Assembly: GCF_040187885.1 (NCBI RefSeq)
Contig: NZ_JBDPLH010000001.1
Coordinates: forward strand, 310,001 to 374,000
Origin: Roseateles_E cavernae
GTDB taxonomy: Bacteria > Pseudomonadota > Gammaproteobacteria > Burkholderiales > Burkholderiaceae_C
Direction: 5' to 3'
Length of the DNA: 64,000 nucleotides
In this document: piece after piece, positions 25,479 through 39,146 of the stretch
Position numbering within the stretch: the first letter of the stretch is position 1
Layout of the letters: the number at the start of each line of letters is the position of its first letter
Made by a program: the position numbers and the translations under genes
The notes under the pieces: generated by a model
What the model was told of the DNA's origin: nothing
Database searches by the model: none
The model's input: the letters and a program-made list of their open reading frames with translations, nothing else

Positions 25479-25787
25479 CTAGCCTTTGCGCATGATCAGG
25501 GCCAGCACCGCCATCGAGATCACGAAGCTGATCCAGATGCTGGGATCGCTCTCCAGCGCCCACCACTCGGCCATGCGGCCGGACAGGCCGACGAAGGCCA
25601 GGTTGATATAGGCGGCCGTCAGCAGGCCGATGAAGAGCCGGTCGCCGCGCGTGGTCTTCAGCGGCAGAAAGCCCTTGCGCATCACGGTGGGCGACTTGAG
25701 CTCCCACACCGTCATGCCGGCCAGCATCAGCACGATGCAGACGAAGAACACCGCCACCGGCGTGGTCCAGTACATCCATTCAAACAT
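25479..25787 (-). CDS. DUF2160 small membrane protein of the glycerol transporter operon
   Basis: A 102-residue membrane protein with three helices (PVAVFFVCIVLMLAGMTVWEL, LFIGLLTAAYINLAFVGLS, WISFVISMAVLALIM). The start at 25787 has GAGGAG seven bases upstream. DUF2160 genes are regularly found between glpQ and glpV, so it is probably an accessory part of the glycerol importer, perhaps stabilising the permease; its actual function is unknown. Confidence 0.88.
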   Translation of the reverse strand: MFEWMYWTTPVAVFFVCIVLMLAGMTVWELKSPTVMRKGFLPLKTTRGDRLFIGLLTAAYINLAFVGLSGRMAEWWALESDPSIWISFVISMAVLALIMRKG

Positions 25788-25797
25788 CAGCGGCTCC

Positions 25798-27483
<1,686 letters not shown>

Positions 27484-27487
<4 letters not shown>

Positions 27488-28616
27488 TGATGAGCCTCTT
27501 GCTTGGAGTGATGACCGTTGAGCAACTGCTCATCGCGGCCGTAGAAACAGCTGTGCGTGCCCAGCACCTGCAGCCAGACCGCGTCGCCGGCGGCGGGCGG
27601 GCGGTCCTGCGCGTTCAGGCGCAGCTTGACGTCGACCTCACCCGCACCATGGCCGATGCGGGCGCTGATCAGCCAGTAGGTGCCGATATCCTGCACCTTG
27701 GCCACCGTCGCGCGCAGCGCGCCGGCCGCGCCTGCGCCGACCAGCTCCACATACTCGGGCCGCACGCCCAGCGTGAACTCGCCGGCACGCTCAAGCTGCT
27801 GGTAGAGCACACCGAAGTCCAGGGCCAGGTCTTGCCCGGCGATCTGCAGCACGCCGGCCTTGAAACGGCCCGGCAGGAAGTTCATGCCCGGCGAGCCGAT
27901 GAAGTTGCCGACGAACATATGCTGGGGCTTCTCGAACAGCGCATCGGCGCTGCCGACCTGGACCGCGCGGCCGCGCGTCATCACGACGATCTGGTCGGCA
28001 AAGGTCAGCGCCTCGACCTGGTCGTGGGTCACATAGATCAGGGTCAGCTTCAGCTCGTGGTGGATCTGCTTGAGCTTGCGGCGCAGCTGCCATTTCAGAT
28101 GCGGGTCGATCACGGTCAGCGGCTCGTCGAACAGCACCGCCGAGACGTCCTCGCGCACCAGGCCGCGGCCCAGCGAGATCTTCTGCTTGGCGTCGGCCGT
28201 CAGGCCGGCGGCGCGCTGGTTCAGCTGCCCGCTCATCTCCAGCATCTCGGCGATCTTGCCGACCCGGGCCTTGATCTTTTCGGGCGCAACGCCGCGATTC
28301 TTCAGCGGGAAGGCCAGGTTCTCGGCCACCGTCATCGTGTCGTAGATCACCGGGAACTGGAACACCTGGGCGATATTGCGCGCCTGCGGTGACAGCCGGG
28401 TGACATCGCGGCCGTCGAAGGTCACCGTGCCATGCGAAGGCTGGACCAGGCCGGAGATGATGTTGAGCATGGTGGTCTTGCCGCAGCCCGAGGGCCCCAG
28501 CAAGGCATAGGCGCCGCCATCATCGAAACTCATCTTCAGCGGCAGCAGCGCGTAGTCGCTGTCCTGCTGAGGGTTGGGTTTGTAGGCGTGAGCCAGGTCG
28601 AGGTCGATGCGTGCCA

Positions 28617-28617
<1 letters not shown>
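27484..28617 (-). CDS. glpT: Glycerol ABC transporter ATPase GlpT
   Basis: A 377-residue ABC ATPase. Walker A is GPSGCGKTT (41-49), Walker B VLFDEP (161-166) and the H-loop His is in YVTHDQVEAL (His198). The ABC signature is degenerate: LTADAKQ (139-145) instead of LSGGQ, as is usual in this family. The C-terminal OB-like regulatory domain includes FTLGVRPEYVELV. It pairs with GlpS, which has the opposite pattern of intact and lost motifs. It shares one base with the end of glpS. Confidence 0.93.
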
Positions 28618-29699
<1,082 letters not shown>

Positions 29700-29702
29700 C
29701 GT

Positions 29703-31322
29703 TCAGTCTTTCCCAACGGTATTGGTCTCGAACCAGGCGGCCACGGCGGCGCGCTGGGCTTCGGTGTAATGCAGGCCCAGCTTGGAACGGCGCCACAGCA
29801 CGTCGTCGGCGCTGCAGGCCCATTCCTCGCGCTGCAGATAACGCAGCTCGATGTCGAACAGCCCCGGGGCCACCTCTTGCCCCAGCTCGGCCAGGCTGGC
29901 CGCGCCGCCCAGCACGCGCGAGATGCGCGCGCCATAGGCCCGGCTCAGGCGGCGCGCCAGCGTCGGCGGCAGATAGGCATGGCGCTTTTGCACGGCCGCC
30001 ACCAGGCGCTCGAAATCGGTGTCGGGTCGCTGCGCCGCCCCGATCCAGGATGACAGATCGCCGCCCGGCAGATGGGCGCGCTCGGTCCAGGGCTTGCGCC
30101 CGGATTCCGGACCTTGACCGAGCATGCCGCCGACCATATCGGCCGCATCCTCGGCCAGCTTGCGGAAGGTGGTGATCTTGCCGCCCCAGACGGAGAGCAG
30201 CGGCGCACCCTGGGTATTGGTCTCCAGCAGGTAGTCGCGTGTGACGGCCGAGGGATCGCCCGAGGCGTCGTCCAGCAGCGGGCGCACGCCGGCATAGCTC
30301 CAGACCACATCCTCGCGGGTGACCGGCTTGGCGAAGTAGCGGCTGGCCTGCTCGCACAGATAGGCGATCTCGTTCTCGTCGATCCTGGCCTTGCGTGTTT
30401 CGGGTGTAGCGCCTGCCAAGGCATCCGGAGGCAGTTCGACATCGGTGGTGCCGATCAGCGTGTAGTCGCCCTCGTAGGGGATCGCGAAGATGATGCGCTT
30501 GTCGGGGTTCTGGAAGATGTAGGCGTGGTCGTGCTCGAAGCAGCGCTTGACGATGATGTGGCTGCCCTTGACCAGGCGCAGGCTCTTGGTCGCCAGTGCC
30601 TCGCCACGCGCCGGCCGTGCAATGCCGCGCAGAAAGCTCTCGGCCCAGGGGCCGGCGGCATTGACCAAGGCCCGGGCGCGCACGGTGCGCTCGCCGGCCG
30701 GCGTGGCAATGGTCGCGGTCCAGCCCTCCGCATCGCGTTGCACCGCCGTGACCATGCTGCGCGTCAGCAGCTCGGCGCCCTTCTCGCGCGCATCGAGCGC
30801 ATTCAGCAGCACCAGGCGGGCGTCGTCGACCCAGCCGTCGGAGTAGACAAAGCCACGGGTATAGCTCGGCTTCAGCGGCTTGCCGGCCGGCGAGGTCCGC
30901 AGGTTCACCCCGGTGGAGCCCGGCAGCACCTCGCGGCGCGCCAGGTGGTCGTAGAGGAACAGGCCGATGCGTATCATCCAGGCCGGCCGCATCGCCGCGT
31001 CATGCGGCATCACGAAGCGCAGCGGCCACATGATGTGGGGGGCGCTCTTCAGCAGCACCTCGCGCTCCTGCAGCGCCTTGCGCACCAGCGAGAACTCGTA
31101 GTACTCCAGATAGCGCAGGCCACCGTGGATCAGCTTGGTCGACGAGGACGAGGTGTGGGCCGCGAAGTCGTCGCGCTCGGCCAGCAGCACCTGCCAGCCG
31201 CGCCCGGCCAGGTCGCGGGCAATGCCGGCACCATTGATGCCGCCGCCGACGACGAGCACGTCGTAGCGGTCCGGCGCGGCCTGCGGCATGGCACTCGGGG
31301 CGGTCGATGGATTGGCGGTCAA
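29703..31322 (-). CDS. glpD: Glycerol-3-phosphate dehydrogenase (FAD, quinone-linked)
   Basis: A 539-residue peripheral membrane flavoenzyme that oxidises glycerol-3-phosphate to dihydroxyacetone phosphate. The TTG at 31322 is preferred, with AGGAGA six bases upstream; an ATG 33 bases downstream (31289) has no ribosome site. The FAD-binding GGGINGAGIARDLAGRG is at the N-terminus, followed by HTSSSSTKLIHGGLRYLEYYEF, GFVYSDGWVDDARLVLLNAL, NAAGPWAESF, GTTDVELPPDA and VWGGKITTFRKLAE. It opens the minus-strand operon glpD-S-T-P-Q-DUF2160-V and is divergent from glpR. Confidence 0.95.
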   Translation of the reverse strand: MTANPSTAPSAMPQAAPDRYDVLVVGGGINGAGIARDLAGRGWQVLLAERDDFAAHTSSSSTKLIHGGLRYLEYYEFSLVRKALQEREVLLKSAPHIMWPLRFVMPHDAAMRPAWMIRIGLFLYDHLARREVLPGSTGVNLRTSPAGKPLKPSYTRGFVYSDGWVDDARLVLLNALDAREKGAELLTRSMVTAVQRDAEGWTATIATPAGERTVRARALVNAAGPWAESFLRGIARPARGEALATKSLRLVKGSHIIVKRCFEHDHAYIFQNPDKRIIFAIPYEGDYTLIGTTDVELPPDALAGATPETRKARIDENEIAYLCEQASRYFAKPVTREDVVWSYAGVRPLLDDASGDPSAVTRDYLLETNTQGAPLLSVWGGKITTFRKLAEDAADMVGGMLGQGPESGRKPWTERAHLPGGDLSSWIGAAQRPDTDFERLVAAVQKRHAYLPPTLARRLSRAYGARISRVLGGAASLAELGQEVAPGLFDIELRYLQREEWACSADDVLWRRSKLGLHYTEAQRAAVAAWFETNTVGKD

Positions 31323-31392
31323 AGCGGGTCTCCTGGCGAACAAAAGCGGGATCAATGAGTTCGCTATTTTGTTCTTCTTTTTTCTTTTTAGC

Positions 31393-31451
31393 TCGTTTTG
31401 GTGCGTTTCATCTGAGGGAAAACCCCTGTGACGGTTCGTTTTAGTTCGCTT
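31393..31451. promoter_or_regulatory. Repeated GlpR operator candidates in the glpD-glpR intergenic region
   Basis: Two copies of a T-rich motif, TCGTTTTGGTGCGTTT (31393-31408) and TCGTTTTAGTTCGCTT (31436-31451), agree at 13 of 16 bases and are 43 bases apart, about four helical turns. The TTCG/TCGTTT units recall half-sites of DeoR-type glycerol repressors. A looser related stretch (TTCGCTATTTTGTTC) is at about 31360-31374. The whole region is unusually AT-rich for this genome, as expected for a divergent promoter. Confidence 0.5.
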
Positions 31452-31499
31452 TAGGCTCGCCCACACCCCAAAAAAGTGCATCAACGCGCTCGCCATCCC

Positions 31500-32264
31500 A
31501 TGATTCCGAATCCCCGCCAGAACGATTTGCTGCAGGAAGTGCGCGCACGCGGCTCGGTCAGCGTCGAGGCCCTGGCCGAGAAATTCGGCGTGACCTTGCA
31601 GACCGTGCGCCGCGATGTGCAGCGCATGGCCGAAGCCGGCCTGGTGGCGCGTTTCCACGGCGGCGTGCGGGTACCGGCCTCGACCACCGAGAACATCGCC
31701 TACCGCCAGCGCCAGGCCTTGCAGGCCGACGGCAAGGCGCGCATCGCGCGCGCGATCGCGGCGCGCATCCCGGCCGGCTGCTCGCTGATCCTGAACCTGG
31801 GCACCACCACCGAGGCGGTGGCGCGCGAGCTGCTGCACCACAAGGGCCTGCGGGTGATCACGAACAATCTGAATGTCGCCACCATCCTCAGCGACAACCC
31901 CGACTGCGAGCTGGTGATGGTGGGGGGCACGGTGCGCCAGCGCGACCGCGGCGTGGTCGGCGAGGCGGCGGTGGACTTCATCCGCCAGTTCAAGGTCGAC
32001 ATCGGCCTGATCGGCATCTCGGGCATCGAGAGCGACGGCTCGCTGCGCGACTTCGACTACCGCGAGGTGATGGTGGCGCGGACCATCATCGAGCATTCGC
32101 GCGAGGTCTGGCTGGCCGCCGACCACAGCAAGTTCAACCGCCCGGCGATGGCCGAGGTGGCGCGGCTGCCGCAGATCGATTTACTCTTCACCGACGAGTC
32201 GCCGCCCGAGCCCTACCCCACGCTGCTGGCCGACGCCGGCGTCGAACTGGTGCTGGCCGACTGA
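31500..32264 (+). CDS. glpR: Glycerol operon repressor, DeoR family
   Basis: A 254-residue repressor. The N-terminal winged helix-turn-helix is RQNDLLQEVRARGSVSVEALAEKFGVTLQTVRRDVQRM; the C-terminal sugar-phosphate-sensing DeoRC domain has LILNLGTTTEAVARELL, VITNNLNVATIL, MVGGTVRQRDRGVVGEAA and WLAADHSKFNRPAM. The inducer is expected to be glycerol-3-phosphate. The ATG at 31500 is used; an in-frame GTG at 31476 is possible. It is 19 bases before glpK and divergent from glpD, so it probably controls both transcription units. Confidence 0.93.
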   Translation: MIPNPRQNDLLQEVRARGSVSVEALAEKFGVTLQTVRRDVQRMAEAGLVARFHGGVRVPASTTENIAYRQRQALQADGKARIARAIAARIPAGCSLILNLGTTTEAVARELLHHKGLRVITNNLNVATILSDNPDCELVMVGGTVRQRDRGVVGEAAVDFIRQFKVDIGLIGISGIESDGSLRDFDYREVMVARTIIEHSREVWLAADHSKFNRPAMAEVARLPQIDLLFTDESPPEPYPTLLADAGVELVLAD

Positions 32265-32283
32265 ACGACGGGACAACCAAGCC

Positions 32284-33777
<1,494 letters not shown>

Positions 33778-33792
33778 GGGACAGCCCTAGCC

Positions 33793-35367
33793 TCAGGTAT
33801 TCCACGCCGACACGATCAGCAGCACCTTGCCCGAGATGCCGGGCTTGTTGCTGCCGGCCGGCAGTTCCACCTCGATGCGGATGCCGCCGCCCTTGACCGC
33901 CTCATAGGTCAGGGCCTGGGTCGCCACGCCGATGCGCTGGCTCTCCCAGCTGTGCAGGATGCGCCAGTCGCCGCCCGCGCTGATCGGCGGCTCCAGCGAG
34001 ATCAGCAGGCTGTCGCGAAACAGGTGGCTGCCCTCGAAATGCTGGTCGGGCCAGAAGCGCTTGTTGACCTGGTAATCGGGCACGCGCACGCCGACGTCCA
34101 TCGCATAGGCCAGCGTGCGGTCATGGCTGCTGATCTTGGCGCGGTTGGCCAGGAAGACGCTGGACAGATAGACCATATGGCCGCCGCTGGCCTGTTGCTG
34201 GCTCAGCTGCTGGTGGGTGCGGCAGGCGGGCGAGTCCTCCTCGGTGGTCCGGCGGCTCAGGAACCAGCGCTTGCCGCGTGGCCGCGCCATCAGCTCGAAC
34301 TGGTAGAGCGCCTGCACATCGGCCTCGGCCTCGATCTTCTGCGGCAGCCGCACTTCGTCCACCTGCATCCAGATGTCGACCCGCACATCGCCGAACAGAA
34401 AGCGCGACAGGTTCTGGTAGGCCTCCTCGCTGTTGACGATGCCGTAGTAGCCCGAGTGGGCGCGGTAGCAATAGGCGGTGGCGCAGGTCTTGGTGACGTT
34501 GAGCTGCTTGTCGACGCCCCAGACCGAGGCATTCTCGACCTTGACCAGGCCGTCGCTGCCATTGCCGGCAAAGGCGCGCGAGATGCCCATGCCGGCCTCG
34601 TAATCATTGCGGTTGGTGCCCACCATGCAGAAGACGCGCTCGATCGGAAACGCCTCCTGCGGCAGGAAGTCGACCCGCTGGTGCTTTTTGTAGACCGCCT
34701 GCATATTCAGGTAGCCGGCCATGCGCTCGTGATTGAAGTTGTTGATGTCGTTGAAGGACAGCCAGCCAGGCACCTTCAGGCCGGCCAGCTGGATGCCGTT
34801 GTGCGGGGTCGCATAGGTGAAGATCTTGTCGACCGCATGGCGCGCCTCGTCGCTGCCCAGCGCCGGGTTCTGGATGAAGCCGCGCACCACCAGGCCGCCC
34901 ATCGAGTGCGCGACCAGATAGCAGCGGAAGTCCTGGGCCGCGATGCCCTCCTGCGCCACCACCAGCTCGCGCACCCGCAGGATCAGCTCGGACAGGCCGC
35001 GCGAGTAGTCCTCGATATCGCGCGGCTTGCCGTCGCCGAACAGGCTGGAGCCGCTGTCGTAGTAGCGGTAGATGATGACCGAGCGTGCCGGCAGGCCGGT
35101 GTGGCCGGCGCGCGGCTGCCAGTCGGGGTCGGTGATGCCCAGGCCGTTCTCGTAGACATCGCCATAGCCGAACTCCGCCGCCAGCCGCAGCAGCGGCGAC
35201 TCGAAGACAAACTTCTTCGGCGGGTCGCGCTTGTCGGTGCTGGCGCGGTAGACGGTGGAGCCGAGATTGAAGCCGCAGAAGGGATCGGTCGCCGTCTCGT
35301 CGCGCTCGCCCTCGGTCATCGCGTAACCGCGGACATAGATGATGGGGAAGAAGGGTGCTTCTTGCAT
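33793..35367 (-). CDS. Alpha/beta-fold esterase or lipase-like protein
   Basis: A 524-residue protein without a signal peptide. The nucleophile is Ser155 in LVAHSMGGLVVRG, preceded by SVIIYRYYDSGSS and LSELILRVRELV; ATPHNGIQLAG follows, as in triacylglycerol-lipase-like enzymes that act on large substrates. Probable acid and base are in SDGLVKVENA and RAHSGYYGI. The last 200 or so residues form a beta-rich domain (VDIWMQVDEVRLPQKI, GHMVYLSSVFLANR, LLISLEPPI, LLIVSAWN) that may be a substrate or partner module. The first residues (FFPIIYVRGYAM) place the oxyanion-hole strand right at the N-terminus. It converges with glpK. Substrate unknown. Confidence 0.7.
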   Translation of the reverse strand: MQEAPFFPIIYVRGYAMTEGERDETATDPFCGFNLGSTVYRASTDKRDPPKKFVFESPLLRLAAEFGYGDVYENGLGITDPDWQPRAGHTGLPARSVIIYRYYDSGSSLFGDGKPRDIEDYSRGLSELILRVRELVVAQEGIAAQDFRCYLVAHSMGGLVVRGFIQNPALGSDEARHAVDKIFTYATPHNGIQLAGLKVPGWLSFNDINNFNHERMAGYLNMQAVYKKHQRVDFLPQEAFPIERVFCMVGTNRNDYEAGMGISRAFAGNGSDGLVKVENASVWGVDKQLNVTKTCATAYCYRAHSGYYGIVNSEEAYQNLSRFLFGDVRVDIWMQVDEVRLPQKIEAEADVQALYQFELMARPRGKRWFLSRRTTEEDSPACRTHQQLSQQQASGGHMVYLSSVFLANRAKISSHDRTLAYAMDVGVRVPDYQVNKRFWPDQHFEGSHLFRDSLLISLEPPISAGGDWRILHSWESQRIGVATQALTYEAVKGGGIRIEVELPAGSNKPGISGKVLLIVSAWNT

Positions 35368-35446
35368 GGCGCTTGTCTCCGCAGGTCTTGGGGCCTGCCG
35401 CGCTTATAGCCCGCGCGCACCGCAGCGGGCAATCCTGAGAAGCAAA

Positions 35447-35474
35447 AACCCGCCAGGGCGAGCCGTGGCGGGTT
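35447..35474 (-). terminator. Intrinsic terminator of the TonB-receptor gene
   Basis: Read on the minus strand, AACCCGCCA pairs with TGGCGGGTT (9 bp, 10-base loop) and is followed by TTTTGCTTCT. It starts 20 bases after the receptor stop codon and fits a Rho-independent terminator. Confidence 0.85.
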
Positions 35475-35493
35475 GCTGGGGTGAGCGCAGTGC

Positions 35494-38268
35494 TTACTTG
35501 AACTGGTAGGTGGCCGTGCCGTACCAGAAGCGTCCGCGCGGGTCGGCGAAGGATCCGGCAAAGCCGGCCGCATGCGAGCCATAGCTCGATGAGGCGGTGA
35601 ACGGCGCCGCGTCATCCAGCAGATTGCGCGCACCGACACGCAGGGTCAGGTTCTTGAAGCCCTTGTAGGTCACGGCCAGGTTCCAGCGCGAGGTGTCCTT
35701 GACCTTGTAGGCCGGCAGATCCAGCACGCCGGGAATGCCCAGGTTGACCGTCACCTGATCGGCGGACTCGGTCCAGCCATTGGTGAACACATGCTCGAGC
35801 GACACGCTCAGGTCGCCACGGCTCCAGTCGGCGCCGAAGGTGTGCTGCCAGGCCGGCACCGGCGCAATGCCACCGGTGGCCTGGCCGACATAGTCGATCA
35901 TGGGCTCATCCTTGCCGCTCTGCGTCTTGTACTTCAGCACATAAGTGCCGCTGTAGCTGAGGCCGACCCGGGTGCCGCCGTCGTAGCTGAAGCCGCCACG
36001 CATATCGAGATCGATGCCCGAGGTCTTGAGCTTGCCCAGATTCTCGACCGGCGTCTCGATATAGGACAGCAGGCCGTCCGGCGAGCGCCTCACGCGGTTG
36101 ATGTACTTGCGGTACAGCGCCTCGTCGCCCATCAGCGTGTCGCCAGTGATCACACCGATCGTGTCACGCTTCTCGATATTCCAGTAGTCCAGCGCGATGG
36201 TGAAATCGCGCGAGGGTTCGAAGACCGCGCCGAAGCTGAACTGCCGGCTCTTCTCGGGCTTGAGATTCGGGTCGCTGGACAGCTGCACATTGAACTGGGT
36301 CAGGCAGCGCGGGTTGTTCTCCTGGCCCACCGGGCAGTCCCAGTCCTGCTGTGCGTCGGCCGTGTTGGTGTTGGCCACCGGGCTGTTGACGTCCCACAGC
36401 GTCGGCGCGCGGAAGCCGGTGCCCACGCTGCCGCGCAGCAGCAGCTGCTTGCTGGGCTGGTAGCGCAGGCGTGCCATCGGGTTGAAGCTGCTGCCGAAAT
36501 CGCTGTAGCGGTCATAGCGGGCCGCCAGCGTCGCCTCCAGCTCCTTGCTGAAGGGCAGTGCCAGCTCGCCGAACACCGCATAGATATTGCGGCTGGCCAC
36601 CGTGGTGGGCACCGAGCCCTCGCCGCCCACATGCAGGCCGGCCGAGTAGTTGGCATTGGTCGGGCGGTCCTCGGCTTTCTCCTTGCGCAGATCCACGCCC
36701 AGCGCCAGCGCCATTGCGCCGCCGCCCATCTGGCCGAGCTCGCGGCTGATCTTGGCGTCATAGGCGAAGGTCGTGCCCTTGGAGCGGCGCACCTCGCCGC
36801 GCAGCGAGGCCCCGTTCAGCAGCGCCAGACCGGCGGCATCGTTGGGACCAAAGGGGTTGATATTGCCGCTGGCCAGGGCCGCCAGATACGGTGCCTGCAG
36901 CAGGTAGCCGTCATAGACCAGCTTGCCGCGCGCCTGCGACAGGTTCAGGCCCATGTCGTAGTCCCAGCCGCCGAACTGGCCGTTGGCACCGACGACAAAG
37001 CGGTACTGCGAGTTGGTGTTGTCGCTGATGCGGTTGCCCATGTCCAGCGAGCGGGTCACGATCTCGGCGAAGCCGTTGCCGTCAGGATCCCAGTCGGCCG
37101 CGGTGTAGCCGAGGCCGGTCAGCAGCGCCGTCGGGAAATAGCGGCTGGTGACGGGCATAGCGAAGGGCGGGTAGGTGCCGTCCGGATTGACCTTGGCCGC
37201 GCCGGAATCTAGCGGCGTCGGCGCGACGCGGCCGACGGTGGCGTTGCGGGCGATCGAGCCCTCGACGAACAGCTGGTGCCCGCCACCCAGCGCGAAGGTG
37301 CCGCGCCCGTAGACATCGGTCTTCTCGCTATCCGGCAGGTTGTCCAGCATCGCCGCGTAGATGGCGCGGCAGTAGCGGGCGGTATTGCCGCTCGGCGTCG
37401 GGCCGGTGTTCGAGACCACGGTGTTGGCCGGGTCGCAGGCCGAGAACGCGGCACCGGCGCCGGTGTACTGACCCGGGGTGACCAGCTGGTCGCCGTCGTT
37501 GATGAAGATGGCGCCCGGGAATCCACGGAAGGAGGTCGGCGGCCGAGAGCCCGGCACCTCAGTGACATGGCGCAGATAGAGGCCCTGGTCGATGGCCTTG
37601 ACGCGCTCCTGGTCCTTGAAGTTGGCGGTCAGCAGGACGTTGTAGCCATCCTTGCCCAGATCGCCCATGCCAAAAGCCAGCGACGCGGTCTTCTCGCTGC
37701 CGCCAATGCTCTTCTCCGGCGCGCCGTAGCGCAGGGTCAGCTCGCCCTTGCTGTAGTCCTTGCGGGTGATGAAGTTGATCACACCGCCGACCGCATCGGT
37801 GCCATAGACGGCCGAGGCGCCGTCGCGCAGAACCTCGATGCGCTCGATCGCGGCAAAGGGAATGCTGTTCAGGTCCACCGCCGCCGAGCCGCCGATCGAG
37901 CCGAAGGGATGGCCGGCCAGGCGGCGACCGTTCAGCAGGATCAGCGTCGAGTTGGCGCCCAGGCCGCGCATATTCGCGTTGCTGGTGGCATAGCCCACGC
38001 CCTGGGTGCCGTCCGACAGCATGGCCGAGCTGGCCGAGACGCGGCGCAGGATGTCTTCGACATTGCTGGCACCGCTCTTCTCGATCTGCTCGCGCGAGAT
38101 CACCGTCACCGGCAGCGCGGTTTCCGATTCCAGGCGCTTGATCGACGAGCCCGTGACAGTGACGCGGTCCAGCGACTGCTGCTGGGCCTGGGCCTGCGGC
38201 ACATAAATCAGCGCAGCGCCGCCAAAGGCAAGCGCCAGGGCTTTGCAAAGCCTTGAGGGTTTCAGCAT
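35494..38268 (-). CDS. TonB-dependent outer-membrane receptor
   Basis: A 924-residue outer-membrane receptor. A Sec signal (LALAFGGAALIYVPQAQAQ) is followed by a TonB-box-like VTVTGSSIKR, the plug domain (TALPVTVISREQIEKSGASNVEDILRR, NANMRGLGANSTLILLNGRR, IERIEVLRDGASAVYGTDAVGGVINFITRK) and a 22-strand barrel ending in the aromatic YGTATYQFK. SSSIKR-type plugs with 'SETALPV' belong to the iron/vitamin/oligosaccharide TonB receptors common in this order; substrate is unknown and no uptake genes are adjacent. The ribosome site GGAGAGG lies before the start. The 220 bases upstream hold no recognisable gene. Confidence 0.93.
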   Translation of the reverse strand: MLKPSRLCKALALAFGGAALIYVPQAQAQQQSLDRVTVTGSSIKRLESETALPVTVISREQIEKSGASNVEDILRRVSASSAMLSDGTQGVGYATSNANMRGLGANSTLILLNGRRLAGHPFGSIGGSAAVDLNSIPFAAIERIEVLRDGASAVYGTDAVGGVINFITRKDYSKGELTLRYGAPEKSIGGSEKTASLAFGMGDLGKDGYNVLLTANFKDQERVKAIDQGLYLRHVTEVPGSRPPTSFRGFPGAIFINDGDQLVTPGQYTGAGAAFSACDPANTVVSNTGPTPSGNTARYCRAIYAAMLDNLPDSEKTDVYGRGTFALGGGHQLFVEGSIARNATVGRVAPTPLDSGAAKVNPDGTYPPFAMPVTSRYFPTALLTGLGYTAADWDPDGNGFAEIVTRSLDMGNRISDNTNSQYRFVVGANGQFGGWDYDMGLNLSQARGKLVYDGYLLQAPYLAALASGNINPFGPNDAAGLALLNGASLRGEVRRSKGTTFAYDAKISRELGQMGGGAMALALGVDLRKEKAEDRPTNANYSAGLHVGGEGSVPTTVASRNIYAVFGELALPFSKELEATLAARYDRYSDFGSSFNPMARLRYQPSKQLLLRGSVGTGFRAPTLWDVNSPVANTNTADAQQDWDCPVGQENNPRCLTQFNVQLSSDPNLKPEKSRQFSFGAVFEPSRDFTIALDYWNIEKRDTIGVITGDTLMGDEALYRKYINRVRRSPDGLLSYIETPVENLGKLKTSGIDLDMRGGFSYDGGTRVGLSYSGTYVLKYKTQSGKDEPMIDYVGQATGGIAPVPAWQHTFGADWSRGDLSVSLEHVFTNGWTESADQVTVNLGIPGVLDLPAYKVKDTSRWNLAVTYKGFKNLTLRVGARNLLDDAAPFTASSSYGSHAAGFAGSFADPRGRFWYGTATYQFK

Positions 38269-38488
38269 GGGGACCTCTCCAAAGAAATGAACAAGGGGTT
38301 TTGGTTCAAAGCCCGACAGCCGGACGGGTAGGCCCGGCCTCGGGTGGGTGTGAAGTTCGCGCTGCGGATTTTTCGCCTCGCAGACCGCACCATCGCTGAG
38401 GGAAACCCTTGACGTTGCGACCCCGCATCGACAGGCACCCGGGCCAGACCAATAGCACTTGCCAATCTCTTAAGGTTGCATTAAGGCC

Positions 38489-39070
38489 TCACAGACCGAA
38501 GCGGGCCCCCGCCCCCGACAGCGTCGCCACCCCGATCACCGCGAAGATCAGCGCCGCGATGCCATGCACCAGGCGCACCGGGATGCGGCCGGCGATGCGG
38601 TCGCCCAGCAGCACGGCCGGCACATTGGCGATCATCATGCCCAGCGTCGTGCCCGCGACCACGGCCACAAAGGCCTGGAACTGCGCGGCCAGCGCGACGG
38701 TGGCGATCTGGGTCTTGTCGCCCATCTCGGCCAGGAAGAAGGCCACGATGGTGGTGCCCAGCACGCCGAGTTTCAGGCCCTTGCCGCCCTCCTCCTCTTC
38801 GTCGATCTTGTCGGGGATCAGGGTCCAGATGGCCATCGCCAGAAAGCCCAGGCCCAGGCCCCAGCGCAGCATCTGCGGGCTCAGCTGGGTGGTGATCCAG
38901 GCGCCCAGCGCACCGGCGCCGGCATGGTTGACGGCCGTGGCGATCAGGATGCCCAGGCAGATCGGCAGCGGCTTTCGAAAGCGCGCGGCCAGCAAAAAGG
39001 CCAAGAGCTGGGTCTTGTCCCCGATTTCGGCGAGGGCCACGATGCCGGTCGAGACGAGAAAGGCTTCCAT
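38489..39070 (-). CDS. TMEM165/GDT1-family manganese exporter
   Basis: A 193-residue inner-membrane cation transporter with six helices in two repeats. Each repeat carries the family motif E-x-G-D-K-T: ALAEIGDKTQLLAFLLAARF and FLAEMGDKTQIATVALAAQF. Family members move Mn2+ or Ca2+ out of the cytoplasm (for example MneA/MntX). A yybP-ykoY manganese riboswitch directly upstream (39104-39250) strongly supports Mn2+ as the substrate and predicts induction by excess Mn2+. Confidence 0.93.
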   Translation of the reverse strand: MEAFLVSTGIVALAEIGDKTQLLAFLLAARFRKPLPICLGILIATAVNHAGAGALGAWITTQLSPQMLRWGLGLGFLAMAIWTLIPDKIDEEEEGGKGLKLGVLGTTIVAFFLAEMGDKTQIATVALAAQFQAFVAVVAGTTLGMMIANVPAVLLGDRIAGRIPVRLVHGIAALIFAVIGVATLSGAGARFGL

Positions 39071-39103
39071 TGCGAGAACACTCCACGGCCTGCAAGTGCA
39101 GCA

Positions 39104-39146
39104 TTGACCATGCCGCCTCCGGCCGTTACCGAGGGTGCATGGTCAA
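39104..39146 (-). promoter_or_regulatory. Expression-platform hairpin of the Mn riboswitch
   Basis: TTGACCATGC (39104-39113) and GCATGGTCAA (39137-39146) are a perfect 10-bp inverted repeat around a 23-base GC-rich centre. On the minus-strand RNA the first arm reached is the 3' end of the conserved aptamer segment (ACCTTTGACCATGC), so this helix competes with aptamer folding. The ribosome site (GTGGAG) lies just downstream, before the exporter start. Confidence 0.6.
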
